Source: Wuchereria bancrofti (lineage: Eukaryota > Nematoda > Chromadorea > Rhabditida > Onchocercidae). Taken from it: a stretch of 64,000 bases of DNA. The notes beneath the pieces are model-generated. The model saw only the letters and a list, made by a program, of their open reading frames with translations, made no database searches and had not been told where the DNA came from. The stretch's first letter is position 1. Each line of letters begins with the position of its first letter. The stretch is taken from NCBI GenBank assembly GCA_005281725.1, contig SSBO01000009.1, positions 11,525,843-11,589,842 on the forward strand, given 5' to 3'. The position numbers were made by a program, and so were the translations under genes. Of this stretch, positions 12,822 to 26,278 are shown one piece after another.

Positions 12822-15820
12822 GACGAAGTTCCTGTTATGGTATCTGTCTTGTACCATCCATTTATCAGGACGCTTGTTCAGATGTTCTAGTAAATATTCT
12901 ACTTACTTTACTGCTTTGTTTGGTTTGCAATGCAGTGTACTTCTCAGGTATATTTCGATGGCTGGGATGAATTTGCGGTTTCGGTTTAGAACTTATGACG
13001 GTCTTGTGGAGCTTAAAATTAGTCTTTTGTTTTACATCTTAAATGTTAAAATTTGCTGCTATAAATGGATTTGTTAAGTCTAGTATTGTGTCATGTGTTT
13101 ATGGACAACGCCATTTTACTCGCTTTATGGAACGATAGACACCGGATCCTTGAATATTATTCATGAATTATCGAATAAATAATTTGTACTTTGGATAGTG
13201 GTAGGATGAATTTTTAAGAGTATAGGATACAATATTTCAAGTGGTTCTCGTCGCAAAAGTATGAAGTTGTGGTATTGCCACGTGTATGTCAGAAAATGTT
13301 CAAGAATAACACGGGAACAGAGTTGCTGCTACTCGTTTTTCCAAGTATACTACAATTATTTCTTTCTAAGTGGCGACCAACTGAATAAATTGAAAATATG
13401 AAACTGTAGGAAAAAAGAAAAACTGCATAACGACTCGACTCGTTATGCAACTCAAAATTCTTTCGAAAATGTTTAAACACTTAAGGATATATTGGTAAGC
13501 CTACTCCAGCAAACCTGGAGCAGTTCTCATCTTCATCCTTTTTTTTTTTTTGGCGGCAGGCAGGCTTTGTCACTATGACAAATTAAAAGATGGGATAAAC
13601 GTGGCTAATGTGTGTAATGATGTAATTGTTTCTTTTCATATATGTGACACAGTTATGACAGTCTACGAGCAAATCTTCGAAAATATCGGCTGACACCCTT
13701 ATAGTTGGTTGATCTAACTAAGAATTGAATGTTATAACAAACTACAATAACTTATATTGCTGTGTACGTATTCACAATCAAGTATTCACAATCACTGGCA
13801 AATATGAGACGTAAAAGATGCTCACTACTGGTGAATATTAACTCTGAGTTTCAACGAAGGGAGCAAACATATCTGATTTGGGGTAAATGAATGAGTTCGT
13901 CTTTAAGGCCATTGTAGTTCCACAAATCATGGTTTTTAGAAATTATTAAATGTCTTCCAGATCAAATGATGGTTGCCGTCTTCCAGCTGTATTTTGTGGC
14001 GGAGAATCCGTCGTGAGAATTCAAGTCCGCAGAAGAAGTCATGACGAGGGGAAGAAGTACGGAAATCTCTGTAAGGATTTGCGCTTCGATGTAGTATCAT
14101 TCACTTTATAGTAATATGCTGCTGCTACTGTGGGTAAGGAAGAATCTTGGGAATGAAGTGGGGACAGGTGAATGGGTGGAGTGCTCCCATCTTCATAACA
14201 TTGTTTCTTCACTAGTAACGGTTAAGGGAAGAGTTACCTGACAAACATTTGTCCCACATTCTCCTCTCCTTCTTCTCTCCTCCATCATAATTTTGCGCGA
14301 TGAAATTGTCCTTTGGCGTCAATATATAGATATGTATACCCTGTAAAGATTCATATTAAGTGGTCAGAATCTCGTTGGTTTAGCTACAATGGAGAAGAGA
14401 GGGACAGCATGACGTATGTCCATTATTTGGACACTTTTATTTTCGGTGTGTACATTGACTTGCCACAGTCAAAATCGTGGAGCCAGTTTTGAACCCGAGT
14501 GACATGGAACGTTGTAGATTAATGTGCCGTGAGATGAGAATTTTCACCGAGTTCTAGTAGTGGTTTGAACAGAAGATGTCGTGGGTGGTCCGTTCGGGAG
14601 ATGACCTCTTCGGGGGGGGGGGGGGGGGGGCTGTTTTACTGGAACACCTGGAGATTGCGCTGAAGTCCTGTGAGAAGGTGGGGACGGAGTGGGAGAGTGA
14701 GGGGGAGGGCGGTTGCGGTTTGACAGGGGTTTTGGAGGTATCTGGTGACGTGTTCTCATTAACTATTCAATTCTTGTCATTGTTTGGAATTGTATGATTA
14801 ATATTTTAAACAATAGCGCTACGTTCGATAACAAAGGTGAGGATGAAATGGGCGTTGTTCATTATAAAGAATATTTTTGTCTGCAACAACTGTGAAGATA
14901 ATAACAGTGAGACAGTAATTATATTCAAATAGTAGTGATTCTGCCACTAAAGGATGGATAAGTAGCGAAAGAAAGAGAAGCTGTGTCTTATTGATTTTCC
15001 AGATTTAGGATCTATTCGAAGGAGGGGAGATGAGAGAACACGGGAAATCCCGGTCTGAAGTATGTTAGGAATAGCAATTCATTATTTTGTGTCCGTTTTT
15101 TCACATTTTCTCCTCTTCATTTTACCTTCTGTTCTCTCTTTCAACCAAGGATAATAAAAATAATAATAGTAGTAAAAAAAAATAATATAATAATAATATA
15201 ATAATAATAATGATTATTATTATTAGTAGTATACAATTTTTAGTTGTAAAGCAGCAGTTTATGTGAGCAGATTAAAACAGTGTCTTTTCAGTCCGAAATT
15301 AATAGCAGATGCAAGAAAAAGCGCTTTGCGAGTAATAGTGATTATGATAGGATAGTGTTTGCATGTTCGTATTTGTAACAGACTGACAATAATGACATAT
15401 ATTACAATAGTGGTCGTGATTATCTCAGTAATGATAATGATCGTAGTAAAGCGGCTGAAAAAATATTTGCTAGTTCGCATCTTTGTTTGTTTCCTTCAAT
15501 ATTACTTCAAATCTGTTTGCTAATATCTCGAATAAACTTGTTCGTACGAAACCGTTAGCTTGATAACGTATTTTTTTTTTTTCTACCGTGAATTCTTTTG
15601 CCACTAGAAACGACGAGTGGAATTTTTCATACGAACAGTAAATCTTCCTTGTTTATCCTTCTATGTTTATATGCTATTTCATCGGTTTGTTTGTATAAAC
15701 TGTTGAAATCATATATAGCCACGAGGTAAGTCTTTCAGGAAGTTATAAGAAGGGAGAAGATTTGTGATGTTTTTCTTTCTGGAATAGATCATAATCTGTT
15801 TTAAAAGAAAGTGGTGAACA
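12822..15820. other. Intergenic, SLC5 to G-alpha
   Basis: Holds the SLC5 3' UTR (AATAAA at 13174-13179), a 19-G homopolymer at 14612-14630 and imperfect AAT/ATT repeats at about 15150-15230. No gene was recognised. Confidence 0.6.
14612..14630 (+). repeat. Poly-G tract, 19 bases
   Basis: An uninterrupted run of 19 G in otherwise AT-rich DNA, followed within 100 nt by further G-rich sequence. It could form a G-quadruplex. Open frames through it (poly-Gly or poly-Pro) are compositional artefacts. Confidence 0.9.
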
Positions 15821-18078
15821 ATGGGTTGCGTGAACAGCATTGATCAGAATGCGAAGGCAAGGTCAAAACAAATAGATGAACAGGTGCCTTTTTTTTCTTT
15901 TTTTTGGAATTTATTTTTTGATTATGTTTCAATGGGCGTAAAATGATATTTACTTGAAGAGCAAATTATTACTACTGTGAAAGCTAGTGATTTGTCAGTA
16001 TTTCCAGCTAAAAGCAGACGGAGAAAGGGCATCTCGGGAAGTGAAACTATTATTATTGGGTGCAGGAGAATCTGGGAAAAGCACCATCGTGAAACAAATG
16101 AAAATCATTCACGAGACTGGTTACAGTGATGAAGAGCGCAAAGCTTACAAGCCTGTGGTGTATTCAAATACAATTCAAAGCATGATGGCAATAATACGAG
16201 CTATGGGACAGCTTAAAGTATCATTTATAGTTAGACATACTATAAAAATTATGAGCGACCAGTCGCAAAATCTATTGCTGAAACTGTAGGGTCTGTCTTG
16301 GAAACATGAAGTTTTGCTAGCAAAAAGATTCAGAATCATTCATGATAGTGGAGGAGTCTTTGAATGCATCTCACAAGATAAGATTCGTAATGTTTTCTTC
16401 GATTCATTCTAAAGCAAACAGTAGTGAATATTGTTGTTGCTTTCATTTATTTGGAATCATTTGTGGGAAAAGCAAAATTGCATAAATTTTGGAATTTACA
16501 GATAGATTTCTCAGCAGATGTACGAAATGAAGATGCTCGCCAGTTCTTTATGTTAGCTCAAAGTTGTGATGAAGGAGAATTGCCTCCTGAGTTAGCTGTT
16601 TGTATGAAACGGTTATGGGCAGATGCAGGAGTTCAGGAGTGCTTTATGCGTTCCAGGGAATATCAGCTGAATGATTCCGCTCCATATTATCTGAATTATC
16701 TGGACAGGCATGTTTCTTACATTCACCCCAAGTTTTGTGGCAGTGTCACCTGCTGCTTACTATAGCTATCTTGATTCTTCTTGCCTAAGTAACTTTAATT
16801 AGATATTGATTGAGAAATGAACATATAGTTAGAGGTTGCTGTTGTTGTCTTAGGATGCCATGGATACAAAAGAATCCTTTATGTCCCATAATTTTGGTCA
16901 TAATGTATTGTCGTGAAAGTTTTCTAATGTGTTCTGTTTCCAGGATATCACAGCCTGGCTATGTACCAACGCAAGATGATATTTTGAGGACGCGCGTAAA
17001 GACAACAGGGATTGTTGAAACGCATTTCACCTACAAGGATTTGCATTTCAAGTGCGTGTCAGAATGATGGGATATCATTACCTTCCTCTTATGTTACAGC
17101 TGATATTTCATATTCACCAATCATTTAGATGTTATTGCTTTTAGAATGTTTGATGTTGGTGGACAACGCTCTGAACGCAAAAAGTGGATTCATTGCTTTG
17201 AAGGTGTAACAGCTATTATCTTTTGCGTAGCAATGTCCGAATATGATATGAAGCTTGCGGAAGACGATGAAATGGTAAGAATGTTGTGTTTTTTCTTTTG
17301 CATTACCTGATTCACTCGCTCATCAAATCCCAAACTTATTAAACGGGTGTTTATTTAGAATAGTTTTTAAGTGTTTCCGTAGCTCGATAATAGTAATTTG
17401 GCCAAGCTTGTCATTAATAAAGGAAATTATTTCTAGTTTTTTTTTAGGCTTTTAGAGCACTTATCATATTTGGTATTGTTAGCTCTTACATTTCAAGATT
17501 GAGCGTTATGGGATTATGTTTCTCATGTCAGTGATTACAGAATCGGATGGTGGAAAGTATGAAACTGTTCGATTCAATCTGCAATAACAAATGGTTTACC
17601 GACACGTCGATAATACTATTTTTAAATAAAAAAGATCTTTTCGAAGAAAAAATAAGAAAGTCGCCGTTAACCTTATGTTTTCCAGAATATACCGGTCAGA
17701 ACTTATATATTATTTCACCTTGCTAAATAAAACACACTGTCTCTGAGCATTTGCAAGTGCTCTGATAACTCTCTTGTACTGCTCTTTTTACCGGCACAAG
17801 CTGCTTCCAGATGAAACTGGTTTTTTAATATACATAATCATTATTTATTTATTAGATGTGATCCTCATAAATCGTCAGTTTCAGGTACAAACACGTACGA
17901 AGAAGCAGCCGCTTATATACAACTGCAGTTTGAGAATTTGAACAAACGAAAAGATGGTCAAAAAGAAATTTATACTCACTTCACGTGTGCAACGGATACA
18001 AATAATATACGCTTTGTGTTCGATGCCGTAACCGACATAATAATTAAAGAGAACTTGCGGCAGTGCGGTCTATTTTAG
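15821..18078 (+). CDS. gpa-16: Gi-type heterotrimeric G-protein alpha subunit, 354 aa
   Basis: GTPase transducer coupling receptors to inhibition of adenylyl cyclase and, in nematodes, to spindle positioning. Seven exons: 15821-15883, 16008-16217, 16502-16707, 16944-17051, 17145-17274, 17541-17694, 17885-18078; 1065 nt, exactly the Gi length. The N-terminus MGC gives the Gly2 myristoylation and Cys3 palmitoylation sites. Guanine-nucleotide motifs are all intact: GAGESGKST (P-loop), RTRVKTTG (switch I with the arginine finger), [12 protein letters not shown] (switch II), NKKD and TCAT. The C-terminus ENLRQCGLF matches Gi and keeps the pertussis-toxin-type Cys at -4. It is Gi rather than Go (GOA-1 ends GCGLY), so GPA-16 is the most likely Caenorhabditis counterpart; orthology is inferred. 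The intron after 16707 begins with GC, not GT. Confidence 0.95.
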
Positions 18079-20964
18079 GTGTCACATTCAGTATTGACTC
18101 ATCTTTAATCAAATATTGACTTATCGTATTGATCATCTTTGATGATGATTTTGACTAAAATGTTAAATATTTTGAACCAAATTTAAGCAAAAAATATTGG
18201 GAAACGGTTGAATTTGTAACTTTTGTGGGTACCATTTACATGGGCAAAGGTTTTCTATGTAGTAACCATGTTCTATCCAGCTGATGATTATTTCCCAATT
18301 TCTGCTATCATTTGAATTGTCATGCATACCAATGTGTTATTCATTAAATCAGATTTGGCGATCCCTAAATCTTACACATAATTTGTTTGTTTGTTTAATT
18401 TATATTTAGTTTCATTGATTCTTTCGTAACCTTTTGCTGAGGATTACGTGGATGATGTGCAAAGCGAAGCCACTCGCAACTTCCAGGTACTATTGCTGCC
18501 ATTTTCCAGTTGTTTATGTTTATATTGCTCCTTCCCACCCTCTCATTTATTCAGTGAATTAATATTTCGGAAAGCCTGAAGACTTAAAGTTTAAAAAGTA
18601 TAATTAGTAGACAAGTGCTTAATCTACCGAAGTTAATTTTGTCATTAATATCTCTTTCTTTGCTTGCATGGGGATTTTGTTGTTGTTGTTTAAAAAAGCA
18701 TTTTTGTTTGTTTGCTAGCATTAGTGTTTTGCAGCTTTTTTTCCATGAAAAACCTATGGTGAGGATCTTTATCGTTCACTCAGATACATTTGATGATGGG
18801 TAGTCTCTGCCTTAATGGTTTTTCAGATTGTCTATTGTTAGTTTGAATTACTGTCGAACTGGATATTTGTTCGGATCCTGAGGATGTTTTAAGTAGAATA
18901 GTCTTAATGATAGTGATTTTTACTAGGTTAATATTCATCCTTATCCACCTCAGTGTAACGTGTGTTGAAACAGAGTTCGAAGGCTAAAAATTTGTTTTGA
19001 GCTATCTATTGGAAGTATTCTACAATAACATGGCCAAATCGTTTAGCACTAATAATGAGTGTGTTGTAGTGCACGCGTTATAAGCTGCTATCAAAAATGC
19101 TACTACATTTTTGCTGTTATTATCATATCGGTTTGTTTTGCTTTTTTTTTTTTGCTCTGGGAAAAATTCTCGGACTGAGCTTTATTCATCTTCCCCTTTC
19201 TTAATTGTCAAGGCTATGTTATGTAATAAACGTACATTTAAATATTTGTTCTTATTTTGCTCTATTTTCCATTCAAGTTGTTTTTTTCTTCTTTTTAATT
19301 TGCTTGATCGTTGAAAATAAAACAAATTTCTCTAATCAGCTTTAATTTATATTTTCCTACAGCATGTATCAAAATTGGTCAGGTAATATAATTTGAAATT
19401 TTAACTGAACGGCATTTGACGTTTGCAAAAGACATGTCTTAACAGTATATTGATAGAGTTTTATTCTCCTAAATCTCTTGTTCCCCATGAATTCTGGCTA
19501 GCCTTCGGTCTGCTTTTTTCATAACTGGCCACAGATCGAGCTGGATCTCTTTAAACAGTGCTAGCATTGCTAGCTGTTGAAAAAATACTGAAAGTGTGTT
19601 TGATGGAAACAATCTTGCCGAAGAAACCATCGGAATTCTATGTGTCTCATCGACTTTTTGCTCTATTTTTAGTTTGTGGGTAGATAGGAATGTGATGTTT
19701 GTTGGTAGAATGAATGTGAGATATTTGTTATGGGTGTATACCCATATTTTCCGGTCAAGGACATTTATGCCCTTCACAAATAACGTTTAGCGCTTGATAT
19801 AGGGGAACGAATAGATGGATGGAGAAAAGGGAAGATACACAACACTGCTTGTGATCTTGAAGTTGGCTAGATTCTTTTTTAGCATGTTTATGAGAAATTG
19901 CTCCTTTTAATTCACTGAATTCGACTTAATTGATCATATTGAATTGATTGGACTAGATTAAACTGACTGGATGACTCAACTTACTCAAATAATGAAAATG
20001 GAGAGACATTTAAAAAATCAAGCAGTCAAACGGTTTAAACTGAAAAAAGACTCTATCGAATTTGAAATAATATAGCTCCTTCTTTGGATAAGATCAAAGA
20101 ATGACTGGAAGGGTCTTGGGTGACCGATAAAACCAAAAGAAAAAGTGAAAGATACCACCGAACCAAATATACATGGTCCTTTTAGTGAGTAATTTAGATA
20201 GTTTGCTTTAAGACATGCTGAAAATAGCACAAAAAGTAAACTGAAAAATGACAATGTTAGTAATCCGGAAGTTTTTTTTTGAGACAAAAAAGACAGAATA
20301 AGGGTTGTCTTCGCACTTTACCAAACTTGAAGTGGCAGTGGTGAGATATTAGTTTTAAATAAATATTAAAATCAGATTTAATTTGCTTTTTTCCATAATT
20401 TCGACTAAGAATTTTCATGGAAAATATACATTAGAATCAGAATCACTTCACCATGTGCCTGTAAATTTTTTTTCCTTGTGCTATACTGAAATGGGTTGAC
20501 CATCATTCTTTGACAATTATAAGAGCTACAGGGGAAAAATTCGGAGGAGGTTGCAGATCAGAGTTCCGTTACCCATGGATATTGAAGAACTAAGCAAAGG
20601 GGTGAAGAGGAGATTGAAGATGATGGTGATGATGATGGTGATGATGATGCGATCACCACCGATATGTGTATTTAGATGTAAAGAAATTTAGGCCGTTGAA
20701 CGACGTTGAAAGACGGGGAACGAGGTCAAGGAGGAGTGACTAAAGGGAGGTGTGATAAGATTTGCACCATATACATGTATACCGCAACAGTAACTGCTAC
20801 TACAACTACCACCATAGCTTGCCATTTGAATCATGTTAACTAAGCGTACCAACCTACTATAGCCACCTTCCTTTTAGAATTAGCCAGCCATCCTATCAAT
20901 TTCAAAAAACACTTCCTCTAATCAGATATAGGATTCCAGGTAATTATCGGTGATATCTTGTGCT
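18079..20964. other. Intergenic, G-alpha to NOAH-like gene
   Basis: Probably contains the G-alpha 3' UTR and the NOAH promoter. A GAT/GGT trinucleotide repeat lies at about 20615-20650. Open frames here show no family resemblance or splice support. Confidence 0.6.
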
Positions 20965-23900
20965 ATGTTGCCATCATTGCTCATGCGGCTGTTGCTGCTG
21001 CTATTAACATCATGTGCAACGATAAGCTTGGCGGTGTTCGAGTGTGCAAGTCATGAAACGACGGCATTTGTCCGTATAGCCCGAGCACGTCTCTCCGGAA
21101 CACCAGTTGTCGTATCCACTGCCGGACATGACCTCACATGCGCTCAGTATTGCCGTAACAACATTGAACCAACAACGGGAGCTCAACGAGTCTGCGCTTC
21201 GTTTAATTTTGACGGTCGTGAAACGTGTTATTTCTTTGATGATGCTGCCACTCCAGCAGGTACTGCTAATCTGGCATCAAATCCATCAGCAAACAATTTT
21301 TACTACGAAAAGACATGCATCCCAGGTGTTAGCGCACATGAAGCATGCACATACCGATCATTTTCATTTGAACATACCCGAAAAACTGCTCTGGAAGGAT
21401 TCGTTCGCAAATCCGTCCAGGTACTCTAATTAATATTCTGCTCTTTTGACAAGTACTACTTATGGTTAGCACGTAGTTTAAGTATCGGGTATAATCTCAA
21501 ATTAGGCCATATGAAGAGTATATCTACTGAAGACCTTATTTTATGTCTGCAAATATCACTTTTGAGTTATTACTCTATAAAAAGGTTGTAGATAATTTGA
21601 TTTGTTCCAAATTGGCTGGTCGAAATGTGTAATGGTATTTTTCCTTGACATCTTCCATCTGTTACAATTTAAAATCCATACCGTTTTCTCTACAAAAATT
21701 CCATCAGTAACTAAAATGGTAATATTTATTCAAAATCACACTTTGAAGGAATTATTGGCAGTTAATCTTACTCGTAAAAATCTCTGATAGCGAACAATTT
21801 ATAAGTCAATGAAAGCAGGGATTATCATACTGTTTATCATTCCTTTCCACAAAAAAAAGAAAAAAAAAAAGAGCGACATTTTGGTAATTTGATAAAAAGT
21901 GATGATGTACGTAATAGAAAAAATCAAAACAGCAACCGACAGAAAATAATTTTAAGTGGTCAGAAGACTGTAGAGGGAAAGAATTACGCTGAAACGGATC
22001 AAACGTAATGAAATTAAAATCAGCTAGGGAAGGACAAGCTTTGATATCTACTTTTCTTCCCACAGAAGAGTTGGATTTGTTACAGTTAGTATTTCGAAAT
22101 TCCCAATCATTTGATGCATTCAATGATATTTTAAGGTTGGGTCTCGTGAGCAGTGTCTATCAGCATGTCTTAAAGAAGAAGAATTTGTTTGTCGATCAGT
22201 AAATTACAATTATGACACTTATTTATGCGAATTATCAACAGAAGATCGGCGCTCCAAGCCGAATCATTTACGACACAGCGACTCCCCCGTCGATTATTAT
22301 GACAACAACTGCCTATCACGTAATTTGTTTACAGTTATTTGAATTCCTAAAAAGACTTTCTCCTCTCACACTATTACAATTGCTCATTGAATAGATAGAA
22401 ATTGTCCAGTGCTTGACTTCAGTTGGAAAATTCCGACTAGCTAAACTTGGACTTCGAGAAGTCGCGAACATATGAATCAAAGAAAATTTTTCCGTACATT
22501 TCACACTGCTTCCGGATTCTTCCAAAAAATCTCGAAATTCGTGTCCAAGAAATATTTGGGAATTCGTATTTATGGATTTAAAAAACACTTTTACTGAGTG
22601 GGAAATAACAAACAAATCCTAACACCATCATTTGTCAGGAAATTTGGACAACTTTATAAAGATAAAAGACAGGAGGCTAAGCTGCTTTTTATTTAAGGGT
22701 ATTTCAACAGTTAAACCAGAAAACGAAAGGAATTAATTTAATCAATTTTTTCCAGGTCAAAATCGATGTGGTGAAGCGGGTGGTAACCTGGTTTTCGTAA
22801 AAACGACGAATTTTGAGATTCACTTTTATGATCATACACAATCTGTTGAAGCACAGGAATCATTCTGTTTACAAAAGTGTCTCGATTCCTTAAATACATT
22901 CTGTCGTTCCGTGGAATTTAGTCCATCCGAAAAAAATTGCATCGTAAGCGATGAAGATACATTCTCCAGGGCAGATCAGCAGGGTCATATACAGGGCAAG
23001 GATTACTACGAACCTGTTTGCGTTGCAGGTAAGTTCTCGAGCAAAAATTATGGGATATTATTTTAAAAGTTACAAATGGATGTTATTGAAAAGTCAATGA
23101 GTGATTTACTTTCTAACCCAGATGACAAATTAAGTTTTGAAGTTTTGATACCAGTTTAAGTTGTTTCGAAAAATTGCAGCAGATCTCAGTTCCTCGACTT
23201 GTCGTCAGCAGGCAGCCTTTGAGCGCTTCATTGGTAGTCAGATAGATGGTCAACCAGTTGCTTCCGCTCAGGGTGTTACCTTATCAGATTGTATATCATT
23301 GTGCTTCCAGAATCTGAACTGTAAAAGTATTAATTATGATCGCACACAAATGACTTGTTATGTGTTTTCGGTTGGACGTTCAGATGCAAATATTAAACCA
23401 AATCCTTCAACCGATTTCTATGAATTTAACTGTGGTAAGTTAGTACATACGGAATCTTCAGGTTTTCTTTTTCTAGTTTTCTTTTTCCCACTTGTCTATC
23501 AGTCAGTTATAGTTTGGAATAGGAAGAAACTTCGATTATGAATTTTTTCAAAATACTAATTTTTTTATTTTTTTATCGAAAAAATTTTTTATTTGGATTC
23601 TTCTGAAGCGATCAGTTATTGCTATTTATCGGTCGTTATACAGTCGAACACGAACTAATCGTTTCATTAAACACTAAACGCTATTAGATTAATCGATTGC
23701 TTATTTTGATGATATTTGATGAGTAAGCGAATTACTTGATTTACCTTAAGTACTTGACTTGTCAACCAATTACGTATTCTGCAAGACGAAAATTAGATAA
23801 GAGAAAACGAATGGTCAGGTGTATAAAAAAAAAAAATAACTCAATGCTTATAGAATCACAGTTTGGCGGTATGGCCTTGTGTACCAACGAGGGAATACGT

Positions 23901-26278
23901 TTCATTGTGAATACCAAAGAACCATATACGGGGGCTATTTATGCTGCAGAACGATTTGGTACTTGTTCACAAGTTGTTGAAAACGCCAAACAAATTTCGA
24001 TCAATTTTCCACCACCTACTGTGTCCTCTGACTGTGGTACCGTTATTAAGGTATTTTTTTTTATTAAAAGTTTCATCTTTATTTCAGTGTTTTGAAAAAA
24101 GAAAAAAATCCACTGTTCATCATATTCTTTGAAATATGATCAAATAATCACCGAAAAGTCGAATCAAAGAATTATCCATCGGCACTTTTGAGACATCGTA
24201 GTATTTGATACTTCATGCATTTTCTACTTTCTCATCTTCTCATCATGTTTTAATTCATCAAAAATTTTGTAGAAATATAAAATTTATAGATGTGTACAGA
24301 AATATAAAGTATATGAACATGAGCATATAAATGTGTGCCATACAAAAGATGAGCAAAAGAACTTTATATATAATATAAAAAAGAGATACTTAAGGATGGT
24401 AAATTGGAAGCGTTAGTTGTTGTTTCATTGGATGGTGTGTTACCGCATCAAGTGACCACCGAATGGGATCGTTTCTATCGCGTTTCCTGTGACATATCCA
24501 TGGATAAGATGATGCATGAAGGTTCGGTTATTGTCACAACAATTTATGATGCGGGGTAAGTTATTCTTTATTGTTGGATTCTATTATGGCAGAGCATACT
24601 TATCGCACTTTTTCATAAGATCCACAAAACATCTGATAAGTTTATAAATTATATATATATATTTGCTTCAGAAAACTTGGTCAAAATGACACTTTTTTAA
24701 TTCTTTGTCGAAAACTTGTTTCGATTTTTCTTCTGGAGCAATTAGTTATCTTTTTTTTTTCATAATAATACGGAAGATTCCTGTGTTTTAGGGAAACGAA
24801 CACACGTGTTCTTGCTGTAGGAACTCCACCACCGGTAACTGCAACGTTGTCCTTCCTTAGTGATGATGACGAACCCCTGGAAAAGGCTTCAATTGGTGAT
24901 TCAATCCAAATGGTTGTTACATCTGAACAAGCTGGGCCGCACAATATGATGCTAACCGAATGTACAGCAACACGAGTTGGTGGAGAGGGTGACGCTGTAC
25001 CTTTTACGATTATCGAAAATGGGTTAGTATGTCACCTTTATGTTCTGAAATAGAAACTAGTGACTCTGTATTTTTTTTTCAGTTATAATTTCGGAGCATA
25101 TTGATTAACATAATTCACTGCTTAATTCTTTCTTTAATAACTTATATTTCTAGAAAATTGGAGAATGAAAATGATCCACAATTCCAATTTACTTGAAAAG
25201 TTCTAGAATGATATGACATATATGATATAAACTATAGGAGCAGTTTTTTTTTTTCATCTTATGTCTGCTATACTTATTCTACAGTTCACTTTGAATTACA
25301 TCCACTACTGCGTAAACATTGGAGGTTTACACTTAGAAAATTGCGTTTAATTTAGCTGCCCACGTTACCCAGCCCTGGTTGGTCCCGTTCGACAAGATTT
25401 TGAGAAAAACCGCCTCAAATGTGACATGAAAGCATTCCGATTAGATGGTTCCTACGACGTCCAAATTTTATGTCAAGTAATGTTTTGTGCTGGACCTAAT
25501 GGATGTCCACCGGTAAGTCTCACTGTCTTGTATTATTTTTTTTTTTTTGAGAAACTTTTTTTTTCCTAACAGATATTTTCCTAACTGTTTTTTTTCCTAA
25601 CTGTCTAATAATTTCTGATGGAAACCTAGAAGATAAGTTAATAGATATAACATGTGTTATTCTTAGATATGACATGATTAAACTAAATGGTAAGAAATTA
25701 GAGGTGCAGGAAAATTCAAAGAAATTCCAAATGCAAGAAATTCAGAGAAATTCCGAACAAAGATTTACTAATTGACTAACCTAACCTTGACTTTGTAGAG
25801 TAACTGTTTGGATTCTGGAACGAATGAGCTCTTTATGTCTCATGGACGGCGGAAACGAAGTGTCGATGATAATGATCAAACAGAAGGTACACTGTCTGCA
25901 ATAATACGAGTTCTCGCAAAAGGAGAAAACGAAGAAGTCTTACAAAATACTACCTTCCCAAATAAGTAAGCTGTTTAATGGTTTTCAGTGGAAGAACACT
26001 AAATTTGATTAATATTTAACCAAATTTCTGAAGTACAAGTCATTCCTTTCCCTTGAAGTAGGTTCGAGAGGTCATTTTATTTGTTAATTACAAAAATTGA
26101 AAAGTCGCTAATCACTAAAATTTTTAGCACTTTTTCGGAAGAATTCGATCTGGTGTGCATGTCTGAGGTGTGGTTCATTTCATCAGTCGTGTCCGTATCT
26201 GTGGTATGCTTGATTTTATCCGCATTTATTGTTGTATGGGGTTGTAGTTCTTTGAAGAAGGAAAAGTTGCCGTTGTAA
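20965..26278 (+). CDS. noah-2: NOAH-2-like PAN/ZP-domain transmembrane matrix protein, 743 aa
   Basis: Apical extracellular-matrix protein related to nematode NOAH and insect NompA, which support epidermis and sensory endings. Ten exons: 20965-21420, 22136-22319, 22756-23028, 23180-23434, 23854-24050, 24395-24555, 24792-25022, 25356-25512, 25799-25965, 26128-26278. Signal peptide about 1-23, then four Cys-rich PAN/apple modules (about 27-122, 128-213, 218-304, 312-389), a ZP domain (about 396-640), a furin-type site GRRKR at 654-658, a TM helix at about 709-731 and a 12-residue cytosolic tail. This order (PANs, ZP, furin site, TM) is what ZP proteins need for processing and filament assembly. 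Size fits NOAH-2 better than the longer NOAH-1; the symbol rests on memory of that size. ATG at 20965 is preferred; Met7 is an alternative. AATAAA is at 26459-26464. Confidence 0.92.
25536..25770 (+). repeat. Short direct repeats inside a NOAH intron
   Basis: The intron between exons 8 and 9 carries three copies of TTTTCCTAAC at about 25560-25605, and a cluster of GAAATTC-containing repeats at about 25712-25758. They look like local slippage duplications with no evident function. Confidence 0.6.

Noticed and set aside
14544..14797. Pro-rich and Gly-rich frames around the poly-G tract
   Set aside because: They are direct translations of the G homopolymer and the neighbouring G-rich sequence.
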